A stretch of DNA of 64,000 nucleotides from Sunxiuqinia sp965372405. Its GTDB lineage: Bacteria; Bacteroidota; Bacteroidia; Bacteroidales; Prolixibacteraceae. Below the pieces are notes generated by a model. The model was not told the DNA's origin and ran no database searches. It saw nothing but the letters and a program-made list of their open reading frames with translations. The DNA lies in assembly GCA_965372405.1 (NCBI GenBank), contig CBDVCE010000001.1:1-64000 (forward strand), read 5' to 3'. The stretch's first letter is position 1; the number at the start of each line of letters is the position of its first letter. Positions 27,526-36,235 of this stretch are shown here, piece after piece. A program made the translations under genes and the position numbers.

Positions 27526-30500
27526 ATGAAAAAAGCAGCATTCTTCCTTTCAATAATTCTTTTTTGTTTCTCAACATCCTGGGCAAAAAAGAAAGATAAA
27601 GATGATTTAGAAACAAAAAAAGACACCACTATCAGCAGCAGCTTAGTTAATGGTTTAAAATTTCGCAGTATTGGGCCTGCATGGGCAAGTGGACGGATTG
27701 CTGATTTTGCTGTTAACCCAAAGAATCCGAAAGAATATTACGTTGGGGTTGCTAGTGGTAATGTATGGAAAACCACCAATAATGGAACAACATGGAAACC
27801 CATTTTTGACAAGTATGGCTCGTACTCAATTGGCGATGTTGAGCTTGACCCCAATAACCCCAATGTAGTTTGGGTAGGAACTGGTGAAAATAACCACCAA
27901 CGTGCGTTAGGCTATGGCGATGGCATTTACAAATCGGTTGATGGAGGAAAATCATTCAAGAACATGGGGCTAAAAGAAAGCCGCCAGATTGGGGGGATAG
28001 CAATCAACCCTAAAAACTCAGACATTATTTACGTTGCGTGTGAAGGTTCAGTATGGGATTCAGGCGGTGAACGCGGATTGTATAAAACAACTGATGGAGG
28101 GAAAAGCTGGGAACGAATTTTAGAGATTAGCGAAAATACCGGAGTCAATAACATCAAAATGGATCCTTCAAATCCTGACATATTATATGCGACTTCAGAA
28201 CAAAGACGTCGAACATCATTTACAAAAATTGGTGGCGGCCCGGAATCAACAGTTTATAAATCAACCGATGCAGGTACAAACTGGCGAAAAATCAACAAAG
28301 GTCTCCCCAGTGTTCACATTGGAGGTATGGGAATTGATGTGTCTCCCGTTGATGCCAATGTTGTTTACCTAATTATTGAGGCCGCAGAAGGCAAAAGTGG
28401 ATTTTATCGTTCTACCGACAAAGGCGAGAGTTGGTCTAAAATGAGTGATCATGCAGCAAGTGGTCAGTATTACAATGAGATTTATTGTGACCCAAAAGAT
28501 GTTGACAAGGTGTATTCCGTTGAAACTGTTTCGGCAATTACTTCAGATGGTGGAAAAACATGGAAACGAATTAGCACAAAAGGCAGGCATGTTGATGATC
28601 ATGCGATTTGGGTAGATCCGAATGACACCGAACATTATATGATTGGGGGCGATGGTGGTATTTATGAAACATGGGACGAAGGCAAAACGTTCGATTTCAA
28701 AGAAAATTTGCCAATTACTCAATTCTACCGCGTTCATGCCGATAACGCCAAGCCTTTTTACAATGTTTATGGGGGCACACAGGATAACAACTCAATGTTT
28801 GGCCCATCAATGAATACAAGTAAAGAGGGTGTGATTAATGACGATTGGACAATTACTTTAGGAGGTGATGGTTTTTGGTCTGCCACTGATCCGGATGATC
28901 ACAATATTGTATACTCCGAATACCAATACGGTAACTTGTACCGCTACGATAAAAGAAGTGGTGAACGCATAAAAATTAAGCCACAAGAACAAAAAGGTGA
29001 GCAAACTTATAAGTGGAACTGGAATGCTCCAATGTTTGTTAGTCCACACAATGGGAAACGATTGTATATGGCTGCAAACAAAGTTTTCCAAAGTAATGAC
29101 AGAGGAAACTCATGGGAGACGATTAGCGATGATCTGACTGCACAAGTAGACAGAAATAGTTTTCCTGTCATGGGTAAATACTGGCCTGCAGAAGCTGTTT
29201 TGAAAGATGTTTCAACTTCGCAATGGGGAACCATTGTATCATTAAATGAGTCGCCAATTAAAGAAGGTTTGTTATATGCAGGAACTGACGATGGAGTTAT
29301 TTCTGTAAGTGAGAATGGCGGACAGAACTGGCAACAAGTCAATTCATTCCCGGATGTTCCCGAGTATACCTATGTAAGTGATCTTTGTGCTGATAATTTT
29401 GATGAGAATGTAGTTTACGCATCATTCGACAATTTAAAAAGAGATGATTTCAAACCTTACATTTATAAAAGTGTAAACAAAGGAAAAACATGGGTATCCG
29501 TTTCAGGGAATCTTCCAGAAAATGGGACAATACATACCATAGTACAAGATTTCACCAGACCTGAGTTGCTTTTTGTTGGAACTGAGTTTGGAGTTTTCTT
29601 CACAATAGATGATGGTGAAAACTGGATACAACTTAAAGCAGGACTCCCAACCATCGCTGTAAAAGACATCACCATTCAAAAGGAAGAAAGTGATTTGGTT
29701 ATTGCAACCTTTGGTCGTGGTTTTTACATTCTTGACAATTATAGTCCTCTTCGTGAACTTAGTCGTGAGTTGGCTGAAAAAGATGCGCATCTTTTCAAAA
29801 TTGAAGATGCATTAATGTACATTCAAACAAACGGAAAGAAGAATCAGGGAAACACATATTTCACATCTAAGAACCCTGATTTTGGCGCCACGTTTACCTA
29901 TTATCTGAAAGAGGTTCCTAAAACAAAAAAACAACTGCGAAAAGAAAAAGAAAAAGAGTTGTTTAAAAGCGGAAGTCCAATTCCACAGCCTACGTGGCGA
30001 GAATTTGAATTGGAAGCAAAAGAAGAAAAATCACATCTCATTTTTAGCATTTATGATTCTGAAGGAAACGTGATTAATCAGTTGATTAGTGAGCCTTCAA
30101 AAGGGATCAAACGGATTAGCTGGAATCTACGTTACTCTTTGAATTCTTCCACAAAAATTAAAGACAAATTCAAACCAATTAGTAAAAGTAGAGGTAGCGG
30201 CATCCTTGCTATGCCCGGAAATTATAAAGTTGGCATTAAACTGTGGCATGAAGGTGAATTAACAGAACTGGTTAAACCTGTTGAATTTACTTGTAAAAAA
30301 CTGAACAACTCAAGTTTACCACAAACAGATTATGCTGAAAATGTTGAATTTGCAAAAAAAGTAAGCAAATTATCAATTGCTGTAGCGGGTAGCAATAACT
30401 TGCTTAAGGAGCTAAGCACAAAAATCGAACATATTAAAGAAGCTATTTACTCGACACCTGATGCGAAACAAGAATTAATGGATAAAGCCCGTGCATTGGC

Positions 30501-30807
30501 CGTGAATATTGATGAGCTTCAATTTAAGATGAATGGACACAAGGAAAAGGCCAGTAGTGAAGAAATTCCTCCAGCACAAGTTCCATTAACATCCAGACTA
30601 AACTCCATCGTTTACACACACATGGGATCAACTTCAGGAATTACATCTGCTGAAAAAGCCAATTATCAAATATTGGCTGATGAGTTTTCACCGGTTCTTG
30701 AGCAGATAAAACAAATTGTGGGGAAAGACATTCCTGCATTAGAATTATTGCTTAATGATATTAATGCTCCATGGACTCCAGGAAGATTACCCGTTTGGAA
30801 AGAATAA
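27526..30807 (+). CDS. secreted sortilin/VPS10-like BNR-repeat protein
   Basis: 1,093 residues. A signal peptide ends near TSWA, followed by a Lys/Asp-rich linker. The first roughly 740 residues carry many Asp-box/BNR repeats of S/T-x-D-x-G-x-T/S-W type (TTNNGTTW, SVDGGKSF, TTDGGKSW, STDAGTNW, STDKGESW, TSDGGKTW, SNDRGNSW), indicating one or two beta-propellers. The C-terminal roughly 350 residues include ISWNLRY and a GNYKVGIKLWHEGEL beta-sandwich, then a helical tail ending PWTPGRLPVW. This architecture is common in Bacteroidota and annotated loosely as glycosyl hydrolase or VPS10 protein. No glycosidase active site is evident and the role is unknown. Confidence 0.75.
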   Translation: MKKAAFFLSIILFCFSTSWAKKKDKDDLETKKDTTISSSLVNGLKFRSIGPAWASGRIADFAVNPKNPKEYYVGVASGNVWKTTNNGTTWKPIFDKYGSYSIGDVELDPNNPNVVWVGTGENNHQRALGYGDGIYKSVDGGKSFKNMGLKESRQIGGIAINPKNSDIIYVACEGSVWDSGGERGLYKTTDGGKSWERILEISENTGVNNIKMDPSNPDILYATSEQRRRTSFTKIGGGPESTVYKSTDAGTNWRKINKGLPSVHIGGMGIDVSPVDANVVYLIIEAAEGKSGFYRSTDKGESWSKMSDHAASGQYYNEIYCDPKDVDKVYSVETVSAITSDGGKTWKRISTKGRHVDDHAIWVDPNDTEHYMIGGDGGIYETWDEGKTFDFKENLPITQFYRVHADNAKPFYNVYGGTQDNNSMFGPSMNTSKEGVINDDWTITLGGDGFWSATDPDDHNIVYSEYQYGNLYRYDKRSGERIKIKPQEQKGEQTYKWNWNAPMFVSPHNGKRLYMAANKVFQSNDRGNSWETISDDLTAQVDRNSFPVMGKYWPAEAVLKDVSTSQWGTIVSLNESPIKEGLLYAGTDDGVISVSENGGQNWQQVNSFPDVPEYTYVSDLCADNFDENVVYASFDNLKRDDFKPYIYKSVNKGKTWVSVSGNLPENGTIHTIVQDFTRPELLFVGTEFGVFFTIDDGENWIQLKAGLPTIAVKDITIQKEESDLVIATFGRGFYILDNYSPLRELSRELAEKDAHLFKIEDALMYIQTNGKKNQGNTYFTSKNPDFGATFTYYLKEVPKTKKQLRKEKEKELFKSGSPIPQPTWREFELEAKEEKSHLIFSIYDSEGNVINQLISEPSKGIKRISWNLRYSLNSSTKIKDKFKPISKSRGSGILAMPGNYKVGIKLWHEGELTELVKPVEFTCKKLNNSSLPQTDYAENVEFAKKVSKLSIAVAGSNNLLKELSTKIEHIKEAIYSTPDAKQELMDKARALAVNIDELQFKMNGHKEKASSEEIPPAQVPLTSRLNSIVYTHMGSTSGITSAEKANYQILADEFSPVLEQIKQIVGKDIPALELLLNDINAPWTPGRLPVWKE

Positions 30808-30819
30808 TCGATAATAATT

Positions 30820-30857
30820 TAGGGATGGCATCTTTTCAAAAAGAGTCATCCCTAGTT
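30820..30857 (+). terminator. imperfect hairpin after the BNR gene
   Basis: TAGGGATG pairs with CATCCCTA around GCATCTTTTC...AAAGAGT. It lies 13 bases after the stop codon of the BNR protein. The sequence resembles the perfect hairpin at 62-102 (AGGGATG, CATCTTTT). Pairing inside the arms is poor and there is no long T-run, so termination may rely on the next hairpin. Confidence 0.4.
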
Positions 30858-30881
30858 CAATAACATTTTCATTTTAAAAGC

Positions 30882-30908
30882 AAAAAGGCGGGACACGTCC
30901 CGCCTTTT
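30882..30908. terminator. bidirectional intrinsic terminator
   Basis: AAAAGGCGGGA and TCCCGCCTTTT form a GC-rich palindrome with a 4-base CACG loop, flanked by A and T tracts on both sides. It is placed between the convergent BNR gene and the end of the dcw operon, so it can serve both. Confidence 0.8.
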
Positions 30909-30975
30909 CACCCTAAATAACGAGGCCCAAATTGAATCTCGCCACAATTATTATTAAGAATTGATTGATTGAATT

Positions 30976-31425
30976 CTAACTTAAAAGAGACTTAACCTTA
31001 TCGGCTATATCTTTCCCATCAGCAAGTCCAGCTAACTTCTTAGAAGCCATTCCCATAACTTTACCCATTTCTTTCATGCTTGTTGCTCCCGATGATTCAA
31101 TGATTTGCTTAACTGCATTCGTAAGCTCTTCATCGCTCATTTTCTCAGGAAGATAACTATCAAAAACAGCAACCTGAACCATTTCCTGATCATACAAATC
31201 ATCGCGTCCTTGCTCTTTATAGATTCTGGCCGAATCATTTCCCTGCTTGGCTAATTTCTGAATGGCTTTTATGATCTCCTCATCAGATAATTCACCAGAA
31301 GCGCCTTGTGCCGATTTTGCTTCCAAAAGTACTTTCTTAATGCCTCTGATCGCTTCAAGCTTCTCTTTTTCGCGTGCCTTCATGGCCGCTTTCATATCTT
31401 CGTTTATTTGTTCAAATAAGCTCAT
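30976..31425 (-). CDS. yqeY: GatB/YqeY domain protein
   Basis: 149 residues, the usual YqeY length. The N-terminus MSLFEQINEDMKAAMKAREK, QGRDDLYDQEM and the C-terminal MKEMGKVMGMASKKLAGLADG match the family, which shares the tRNA-binding tail domain of GatB. Its role in tRNA handling is not settled. It is the last gene of the dcw operon here, about 50 bases after ftsZ1. Confidence 0.85.
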   Translation of the reverse strand: MSLFEQINEDMKAAMKAREKEKLEAIRGIKKVLLEAKSAQGASGELSDEEIIKAIQKLAKQGNDSARIYKEQGRDDLYDQEMVQVAVFDSYLPEKMSDEELTNAVKQIIESSGATSMKEMGKVMGMASKKLAGLADGKDIADKVKSLLS

Positions 31426-31473
31426 ATTTTATAATTAAATTTCAAAAAATTAATAAGGTTATCCTGTAGTTTT

Positions 31474-32889
31474 TTAATCTACATTATCGTGCAAGTAGGA
31501 ATTATTATCTCGCAGCACTGTTTTATCTTCATCGTCCGTTGTTAATGAAAAACGTGACAAACGTTGCTCAAATTTTTTGCGCATATCTTTAACATTCAAT
31601 TTTTTTCTTCGATATGCCGGGATATTTTCCAACTCATCAACTGACTCCTCACTTGATGTTGAAAAATCCACTTTTACTGAAGAGCTTTCTTCTCCTTCAA
31701 TGGTTTTAGACTTTCCATATAAGTCATCAAATTCATCTCCTGGAGCAGGATTAATATCAAACTCAAAAGTACGCTGACCAGCTCCACTAAAAGCATCGTC
31801 AGATATTGGCACTTTTGTCTTTGGAGTTGCCTTTGGAGCAGCTTGCGGTTGTGGCTCATCAGATAAGGTATGGTAGGTCTTTTCTACCTTGCGGGCAGCC
31901 ATCATTTCAGGAATGCTTGTAACACTAAACCCAGTAGCAATAATGGTTACTGATATTTTATCTCCTAGTGCTTCATCAACACCGTTACCCCAAATCAGAT
32001 CTGCATCATTCCCAGCTTTTGTCTGCACATAATCGGTAATCTCACCAATCTCATCCATAGTTACTTCTTCTCCTCCGGAAGTAATGTTTAGCAAAATATT
32101 TCGTGCACCATCAATATCGTTGTTATTCAACAATGGTGAATTCAATGCTTCTTCAACAGCCTTTAATGCGCGATTTTCCCCTTCAGCTGTTGCCGATCCC
32201 ATTACCGAGACACCACTGGTACGCATCACAGTTTCAACATCAGCAAAATCAACATTAATGTAACCAGCAACAGTAATAATCTCAGCAATACCTTTTGCCG
32301 CTGTCGTCAAAACATTATCAGCTTTTGCAAAAGCTTCAGAGATTTTGAAATCACCATACATTTCACGGATTCGCTCATTATTGATCACCAACAAGGAATC
32401 AACATGACCTTCCATCTGCGCAATCCCGTCAATCGCTTGTTTAATACGTCGACGACCTTCGTTTCGAAATGGCAAAGTTACTATCCCAACGGTTAGCAAA
32501 CCCAGCTCTTTACACGCCTCAGCAATTACGGGGGCAGCACCAGTACCTGTTCCTCCACCCATTCCTGCTGTAATAAAGACCATTTTAGTGGTCTTCTCCA
32601 GCATCTTTTTCACATTTTCAATATTTTCAATAGCGGCCTCTCTTCCAATCTCAGGTTTATTCCCAGCTCCCCGTCCTTCGGTAAGCGACTCACCCAATTG
32701 AATTTTTAACGGAACCTCACTATTGCTCAGAGCCTGTGCGTCGGTATTACAAAGCATAAACCCAACATCCTTAATGCCTTCCTCATACATGTGATTGACG
32801 GCATTTCCACCACCTCCTCCAACACCAATCACTTTAATAATTGTACCAGAAGATTTATCTAATTCGAAATTCATTATATCGCTTGACAT
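31474..32889 (-). CDS. ftsZ: cell division GTPase FtsZ, canonical copy (FtsZ1)
   Basis: 471 residues. GVGGGGGNAVNHM (22-34), the tubulin signature GGGTGTG (111-117) and the T7 synergy loop NVDFADV (212-218) are intact, so GTP hydrolysis is expected on assembly. LPFRNEGRRR keeps the usual P-F-x-x-E-G-x-R block. A variable Pro/Ala/Lys linker leads to the tail LRDNNSYLHDNVD, which I recall as the conserved C-terminal peptide of Bacteroidota FtsZ. It forms the Z ring. It lies 11 bases downstream of a second ftsZ gene. The numbering 1/2 is mine. Confidence 0.93.
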   Translation of the reverse strand: MSSDIMNFELDKSSGTIIKVIGVGGGGGNAVNHMYEEGIKDVGFMLCNTDAQALSNSEVPLKIQLGESLTEGRGAGNKPEIGREAAIENIENVKKMLEKTTKMVFITAGMGGGTGTGAAPVIAEACKELGLLTVGIVTLPFRNEGRRRIKQAIDGIAQMEGHVDSLLVINNERIREMYGDFKISEAFAKADNVLTTAAKGIAEIITVAGYINVDFADVETVMRTSGVSVMGSATAEGENRALKAVEEALNSPLLNNNDIDGARNILLNITSGGEEVTMDEIGEITDYVQTKAGNDADLIWGNGVDEALGDKISVTIIATGFSVTSIPEMMAARKVEKTYHTLSDEPQPQAAPKATPKTKVPISDDAFSGAGQRTFEFDINPAPGDEFDDLYGKSKTIEGEESSSVKVDFSTSSEESVDELENIPAYRRKKLNVKDMRKKFEQRLSRFSLTTDDEDKTVLRDNNSYLHDNVD

Positions 32890-32900
32890 AGGCTTAATTT

Positions 32901-34175
32901 TTATTTGTTAATGGCTTCATCCTGGTCATCAAAAAGACGGCTAAACTGGCGTTGAAACCAGCCGTCCATTTTTTCATTATCCTGATCCAGATCCCTATAA
33001 CTATTGGAATCATGGCTTTCAGTTACAAGTGCAGCTCTTTTCTTTTTTTTATTTGATTGAACAGGTTTGTTAACTGTTCCTGTTATATTATTTTCATTTT
33101 TTTTCAGTTCGAAGAAATCTTCATCATTATCCTCAAGGTTTATTTCCAAAGCTTGATTCTCTAATACAAATTCTTCCTTTGGTTCCTGCTCCTGTAATAT
33201 GCTACTTGGGTTTTTATCAAATCGGGTTGCAATTATTGTTACGCTGATTTTATCACCCAGCGTATGGTCAATTCCATTTCCCCAAATAATGTTCGCATCC
33301 TGCCCGGCTTTGTCCTGAAGAATCTCAATAATGTCACCAATTTCACCCATGGTGATTTCATCCTTCCCCGAAGTAATATTCAGCAAAATATCTTTTGACC
33401 CATTGATATCATTACTATCAAGTAGGGGTGACTCCAATGATTTCTGCACAGCCTCCATTGCCCGGTTCGAACCTTCAGAAATCCCAGTTCCCATGATAAA
33501 GACTTTGCTTTTTGTCATTACCGTACTCACATCAGCATAATCAATATTGATATTACCATGTAACGTAATGATTTCGGCAACACCCTTTACTGCCGTTGCT
33601 AAAATATTATCAGCCTTTTTAAAAGCCTGTGAAGCCGGAAGATCACCGTATATTTTATGTAACTTCTCGTTGCTTATCACCAGCAAACTGTCCACCTGAC
33701 TTTTGAGTTTCTCCAGCCCTTCAAGAGCTTGTTCAAAACGTCTTTTACCTTCAGAAGGAGATGGAATTGTTACTACTGCAATCGTTAGAATATCTAATTC
33801 CCTTGCTAAATCAGCAATAACCGGGGCAGCACCTGTTCCTGTTCCACCTCCAAGTCCGGCAGTAATAAAAAGCATCTTGGTATTTTCAAGCACCAAACGT
33901 ATATCTTCCAGATTTTCGATGGCAGCCTGTTCTCCCTGTTCGGGCATATTTCCCGCACCACGACCTTCAGTTAGAGTAACTCCCAACTGAATTTTAATTG
34001 GCACCGGACTATTTCTCATCGCCTGTGCATCCGTGTTACAAATCAGGAAATCTACCCCCTGAATACCTTCACCAAACATGTGGTTGACTGCATTGCAACC
34101 ACCTCCACCGACCCCGATCACTTTAATGATTGAGGATTTTGTTTGTTCAAAACCGAAGTTCAAAATGTCCTCCAT
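32901..34175 (-). CDS. second, divergent FtsZ paralogue (FtsZ2)
   Basis: 424 residues, alignable with FtsZ1 along the whole GTPase core. GVGGGGCNAVNHM (21-33), GGGTGTG (109-115) and the T7 loop NIDYADV (210-216, Phe to Tyr) are kept, so it should bind and probably hydrolyse GTP. It departs in IPSPSEGKRR (the canonical P-F is lost) and in the tail. It lacks the NSYLHDNVD peptide and instead ends GWFQRQFSRLFDDQDEAINK, preceded by a Lys-rich segment (SNKKKKRA). WFQRQFSRLF has hydrophobics spaced as in an amphipathic helix, like the membrane-targeting tail of FtsA. It sits between ftsA and ftsZ1 in one operon. A regulatory or membrane-anchored partner of FtsZ1 is inferred. Confidence 0.88.
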   Translation of the reverse strand: MEDILNFGFEQTKSSIIKVIGVGGGGCNAVNHMFGEGIQGVDFLICNTDAQAMRNSPVPIKIQLGVTLTEGRGAGNMPEQGEQAAIENLEDIRLVLENTKMLFITAGLGGGTGTGAAPVIADLARELDILTIAVVTIPSPSEGKRRFEQALEGLEKLKSQVDSLLVISNEKLHKIYGDLPASQAFKKADNILATAVKGVAEIITLHGNINIDYADVSTVMTKSKVFIMGTGISEGSNRAMEAVQKSLESPLLDSNDINGSKDILLNITSGKDEITMGEIGDIIEILQDKAGQDANIIWGNGIDHTLGDKISVTIIATRFDKNPSSILQEQEPKEEFVLENQALEINLEDNDEDFFELKKNENNITGTVNKPVQSNKKKKRAALVTESHDSNSYRDLDQDNEKMDGWFQRQFSRLFDDQDEAINK

Positions 34176-34193
34176 AAATGAGGATTTTAGTCG

Positions 34194-35480
34194 TTAAAAC
34201 ATTTCCGTATCCTGTTCTTCATCAAAGAACAGCGTTACCTGACGAGCCACTTCTTTTTTCATTTGACTAAAAAAGCCAGGTTGCGTAGAGCGTACTTTCT
34301 TTTTCTTTCTTCTTGAAACAACTGCATTCCCCGAATCATTCAGGGCAGCAGTTAGTAATCCAAGCACGGTTGCATTTCTTGGATCTTCAAGTTCTTTCCA
34401 CTGATCATCAAGATGCAAACGTGGAATCCCTTTTCGAACATCCAATCCTGTTTTATATTTTATTAACTGGCACAAGTCGGGCATTAATGCACTTCCTCCA
34501 GTTACTACTATTCCAGCTCCTATCTTTTCCATCAAACCAGATTCTTCGACTTGAAAGAAGAAAGCATCAATGATTTCTTCCATACGTGCCTGAATGATGA
34601 ATGCAAGATTTTTAAACGATATTTCTTTCGGCTCCCAACCTGATATTCCAGGAATAGTTACCACTTTATCCTCAGGTGCAAAATCGCCCATTGCCTGACC
34701 AAACTGTACTTTTAGCGATTCAGCCTGACGAGCAAGAATGGTGCAACCTTCCTTTATGTCGTGAGTAATTACATTGCCTCCAAATGGAATTAGTGAAGAA
34801 TAACCAAGAACCCCATCATGATAAACCGCAACTTTTGTTGTGCCACCACCAATATCTAAGAGAATAACACCAGCCTCTTTCTCATCTTCCGACAAAAGCA
34901 CCTCTGATGATGCTAGCGGATCAACCATTGCTTTTTGAACATTGATTGCTCCTCGTTCAAGACACAAGCGCAAATTGTTTTCATACAATTCAGGCGCAGC
35001 AAGCAACTTAAATTCTGCCTGTATCTTCTCACCAGTTATCCCAACCGGATTTGGTATCCCTGATTCATTATCAACAGTGAATAACTGTGGACAGGCATGA
35101 TAAACTTTATAACCTTCGGGCAACTTTACATTTTGGGCTATTGCAAAAAGTTGCTCAATGTCTTCCTCTGAAACAATACGACTTTCGTCAGTAAACTTCT
35201 CAGCAGTGGTTGTTATCGTCTTTAAATGCTGTCCAACAATATTTACATAAACCTCATCGATGTCTCCATCAAACATATCTTCAGCCTGACGTACTGCATT
35301 ATGAATGGCTGTAAATGCTTCATCAATATTCAGCACAATTCCACGCTTCACTCCCATTGAACGAGCCTTTCCATAACCCAATACTTCAATCTTTCCATCA
35401 GCTCCTTTCTTTCCGGCAACCACCATCACTTTAGTGGTACCAACATCAACCGCAGCCATTATTTTTTCGCTCTTGCCCAT
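34194..35480 (-). CDS. ftsA: cell division protein FtsA
   Basis: 428 residues from MGKSEKIMAAVDVGTTK. An ATG seven codons upstream would overlap ftsQ by 16 bases. The actin-like ATPase fold is marked by VDVGTTK (phosphate 1), LLDIGGGTTKVAV (phosphate 2) and GIVVTGGSALMP (adenosine motif). A basic stretch (SRRKKKKVRS) precedes the C-terminal amphipathic helix (GFFSQMKKEVARQVTLFF) that tethers FtsA and hence FtsZ to the membrane. It is followed by ftsZ2 19 bases later. Confidence 0.93.
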   Translation of the reverse strand: MGKSEKIMAAVDVGTTKVMVVAGKKGADGKIEVLGYGKARSMGVKRGIVLNIDEAFTAIHNAVRQAEDMFDGDIDEVYVNIVGQHLKTITTTAEKFTDESRIVSEEDIEQLFAIAQNVKLPEGYKVYHACPQLFTVDNESGIPNPVGITGEKIQAEFKLLAAPELYENNLRLCLERGAINVQKAMVDPLASSEVLLSEDEKEAGVILLDIGGGTTKVAVYHDGVLGYSSLIPFGGNVITHDIKEGCTILARQAESLKVQFGQAMGDFAPEDKVVTIPGISGWEPKEISFKNLAFIIQARMEEIIDAFFFQVEESGLMEKIGAGIVVTGGSALMPDLCQLIKYKTGLDVRKGIPRLHLDDQWKELEDPRNATVLGLLTAALNDSGNAVVSRRKKKKVRSTQPGFFSQMKKEVARQVTLFFDEEQDTEMF

Positions 35481-35485
35481 AAGCT

Positions 35486-36235
35486 CTATTTTTTTGTACA
35501 AACTACCTGGTTTTTATATTTTAAATTGATGCTTTTATATTTTCCCCAACCCAATTCAGCAAAAACCTGCTGATACAAGGCTTTCAAATTCCTAAACTTT
35601 TCCTGAGTTCTATCTGCTTCTCCAAATTCTATTAACTGATCCCCTATTTGCGTAACCAGGATCAGTTCTTCATTTTGTCTTACATACACCTGACCAATCA
35701 TAGCATTCCAGAATTCATTTTCGTCAACATAAATGGCAAATGGTAAGAGTTTTTCACGTGCAAACTTTTCAGATACTGCTCCGTTTACTATCATTACTTT
35801 AACCGTGAACTTATCATTGCGGGGAATTTTCACCCCTTCATTGTCTAAATAATAATCCTGATCTCCCGAAATAATCCGAACAATTGGTCTTCGTTGTTCA
35901 ATTTCAGCGATAAGATGCCCTTTAAAATCTAATTCTTTCCCAGTTATTTTTCTGAAAACTTCAGCCTTTTTAATAGACGCAACCGTTTGTAATTTTTCTT
36001 CTAACCGATCGGTATTAATTGAAGACAAATTCTTTTCAAATAACTTTTCATTTGATTTTTTAATGATACGTTCAATCTCCTCCTCATCTAGAAACCGCGG
36101 TGAATCTTCATTTATTACAACACTCACCTTTGAGCATTTCACCTTCGACAATCCACTACCTGAGAATGCAAGCGAAACCACCATAACTGCAAGCAGAATG
36201 ATAAAAACAATACTATTTACAATTGACTTACGCAT
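35486..36235 (-). CDS. ftsQ: cell division protein FtsQ
   Basis: 249 residues. It has a short cytoplasmic start (MRKSIVN), one membrane helix (SIVFIILLAVMVVSLAFSG) and a periplasmic POTRA-like region (SPRFLDEEEIERIIKKSNEKL) with an FtsQ/DivIB beta domain (IAEIEQRRPIVRI). Sequence conservation in FtsQ is low, so the call rests on topology plus position between murC and ftsA. It overlaps the murC end by eight bases. In the divisome it links FtsB/FtsL to other components. Confidence 0.85.
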   Translation of the reverse strand: MRKSIVNSIVFIILLAVMVVSLAFSGSGLSKVKCSKVSVVINEDSPRFLDEEEIERIIKKSNEKLFEKNLSSINTDRLEEKLQTVASIKKAEVFRKITGKELDFKGHLIAEIEQRRPIVRIISGDQDYYLDNEGVKIPRNDKFTVKVMIVNGAVSEKFAREKLLPFAIYVDENEFWNAMIGQVYVRQNEELILVTQIGDQLIEFGEADRTQEKFRNLKALYQQVFAELGWGKYKSINLKYKNQVVCTKK

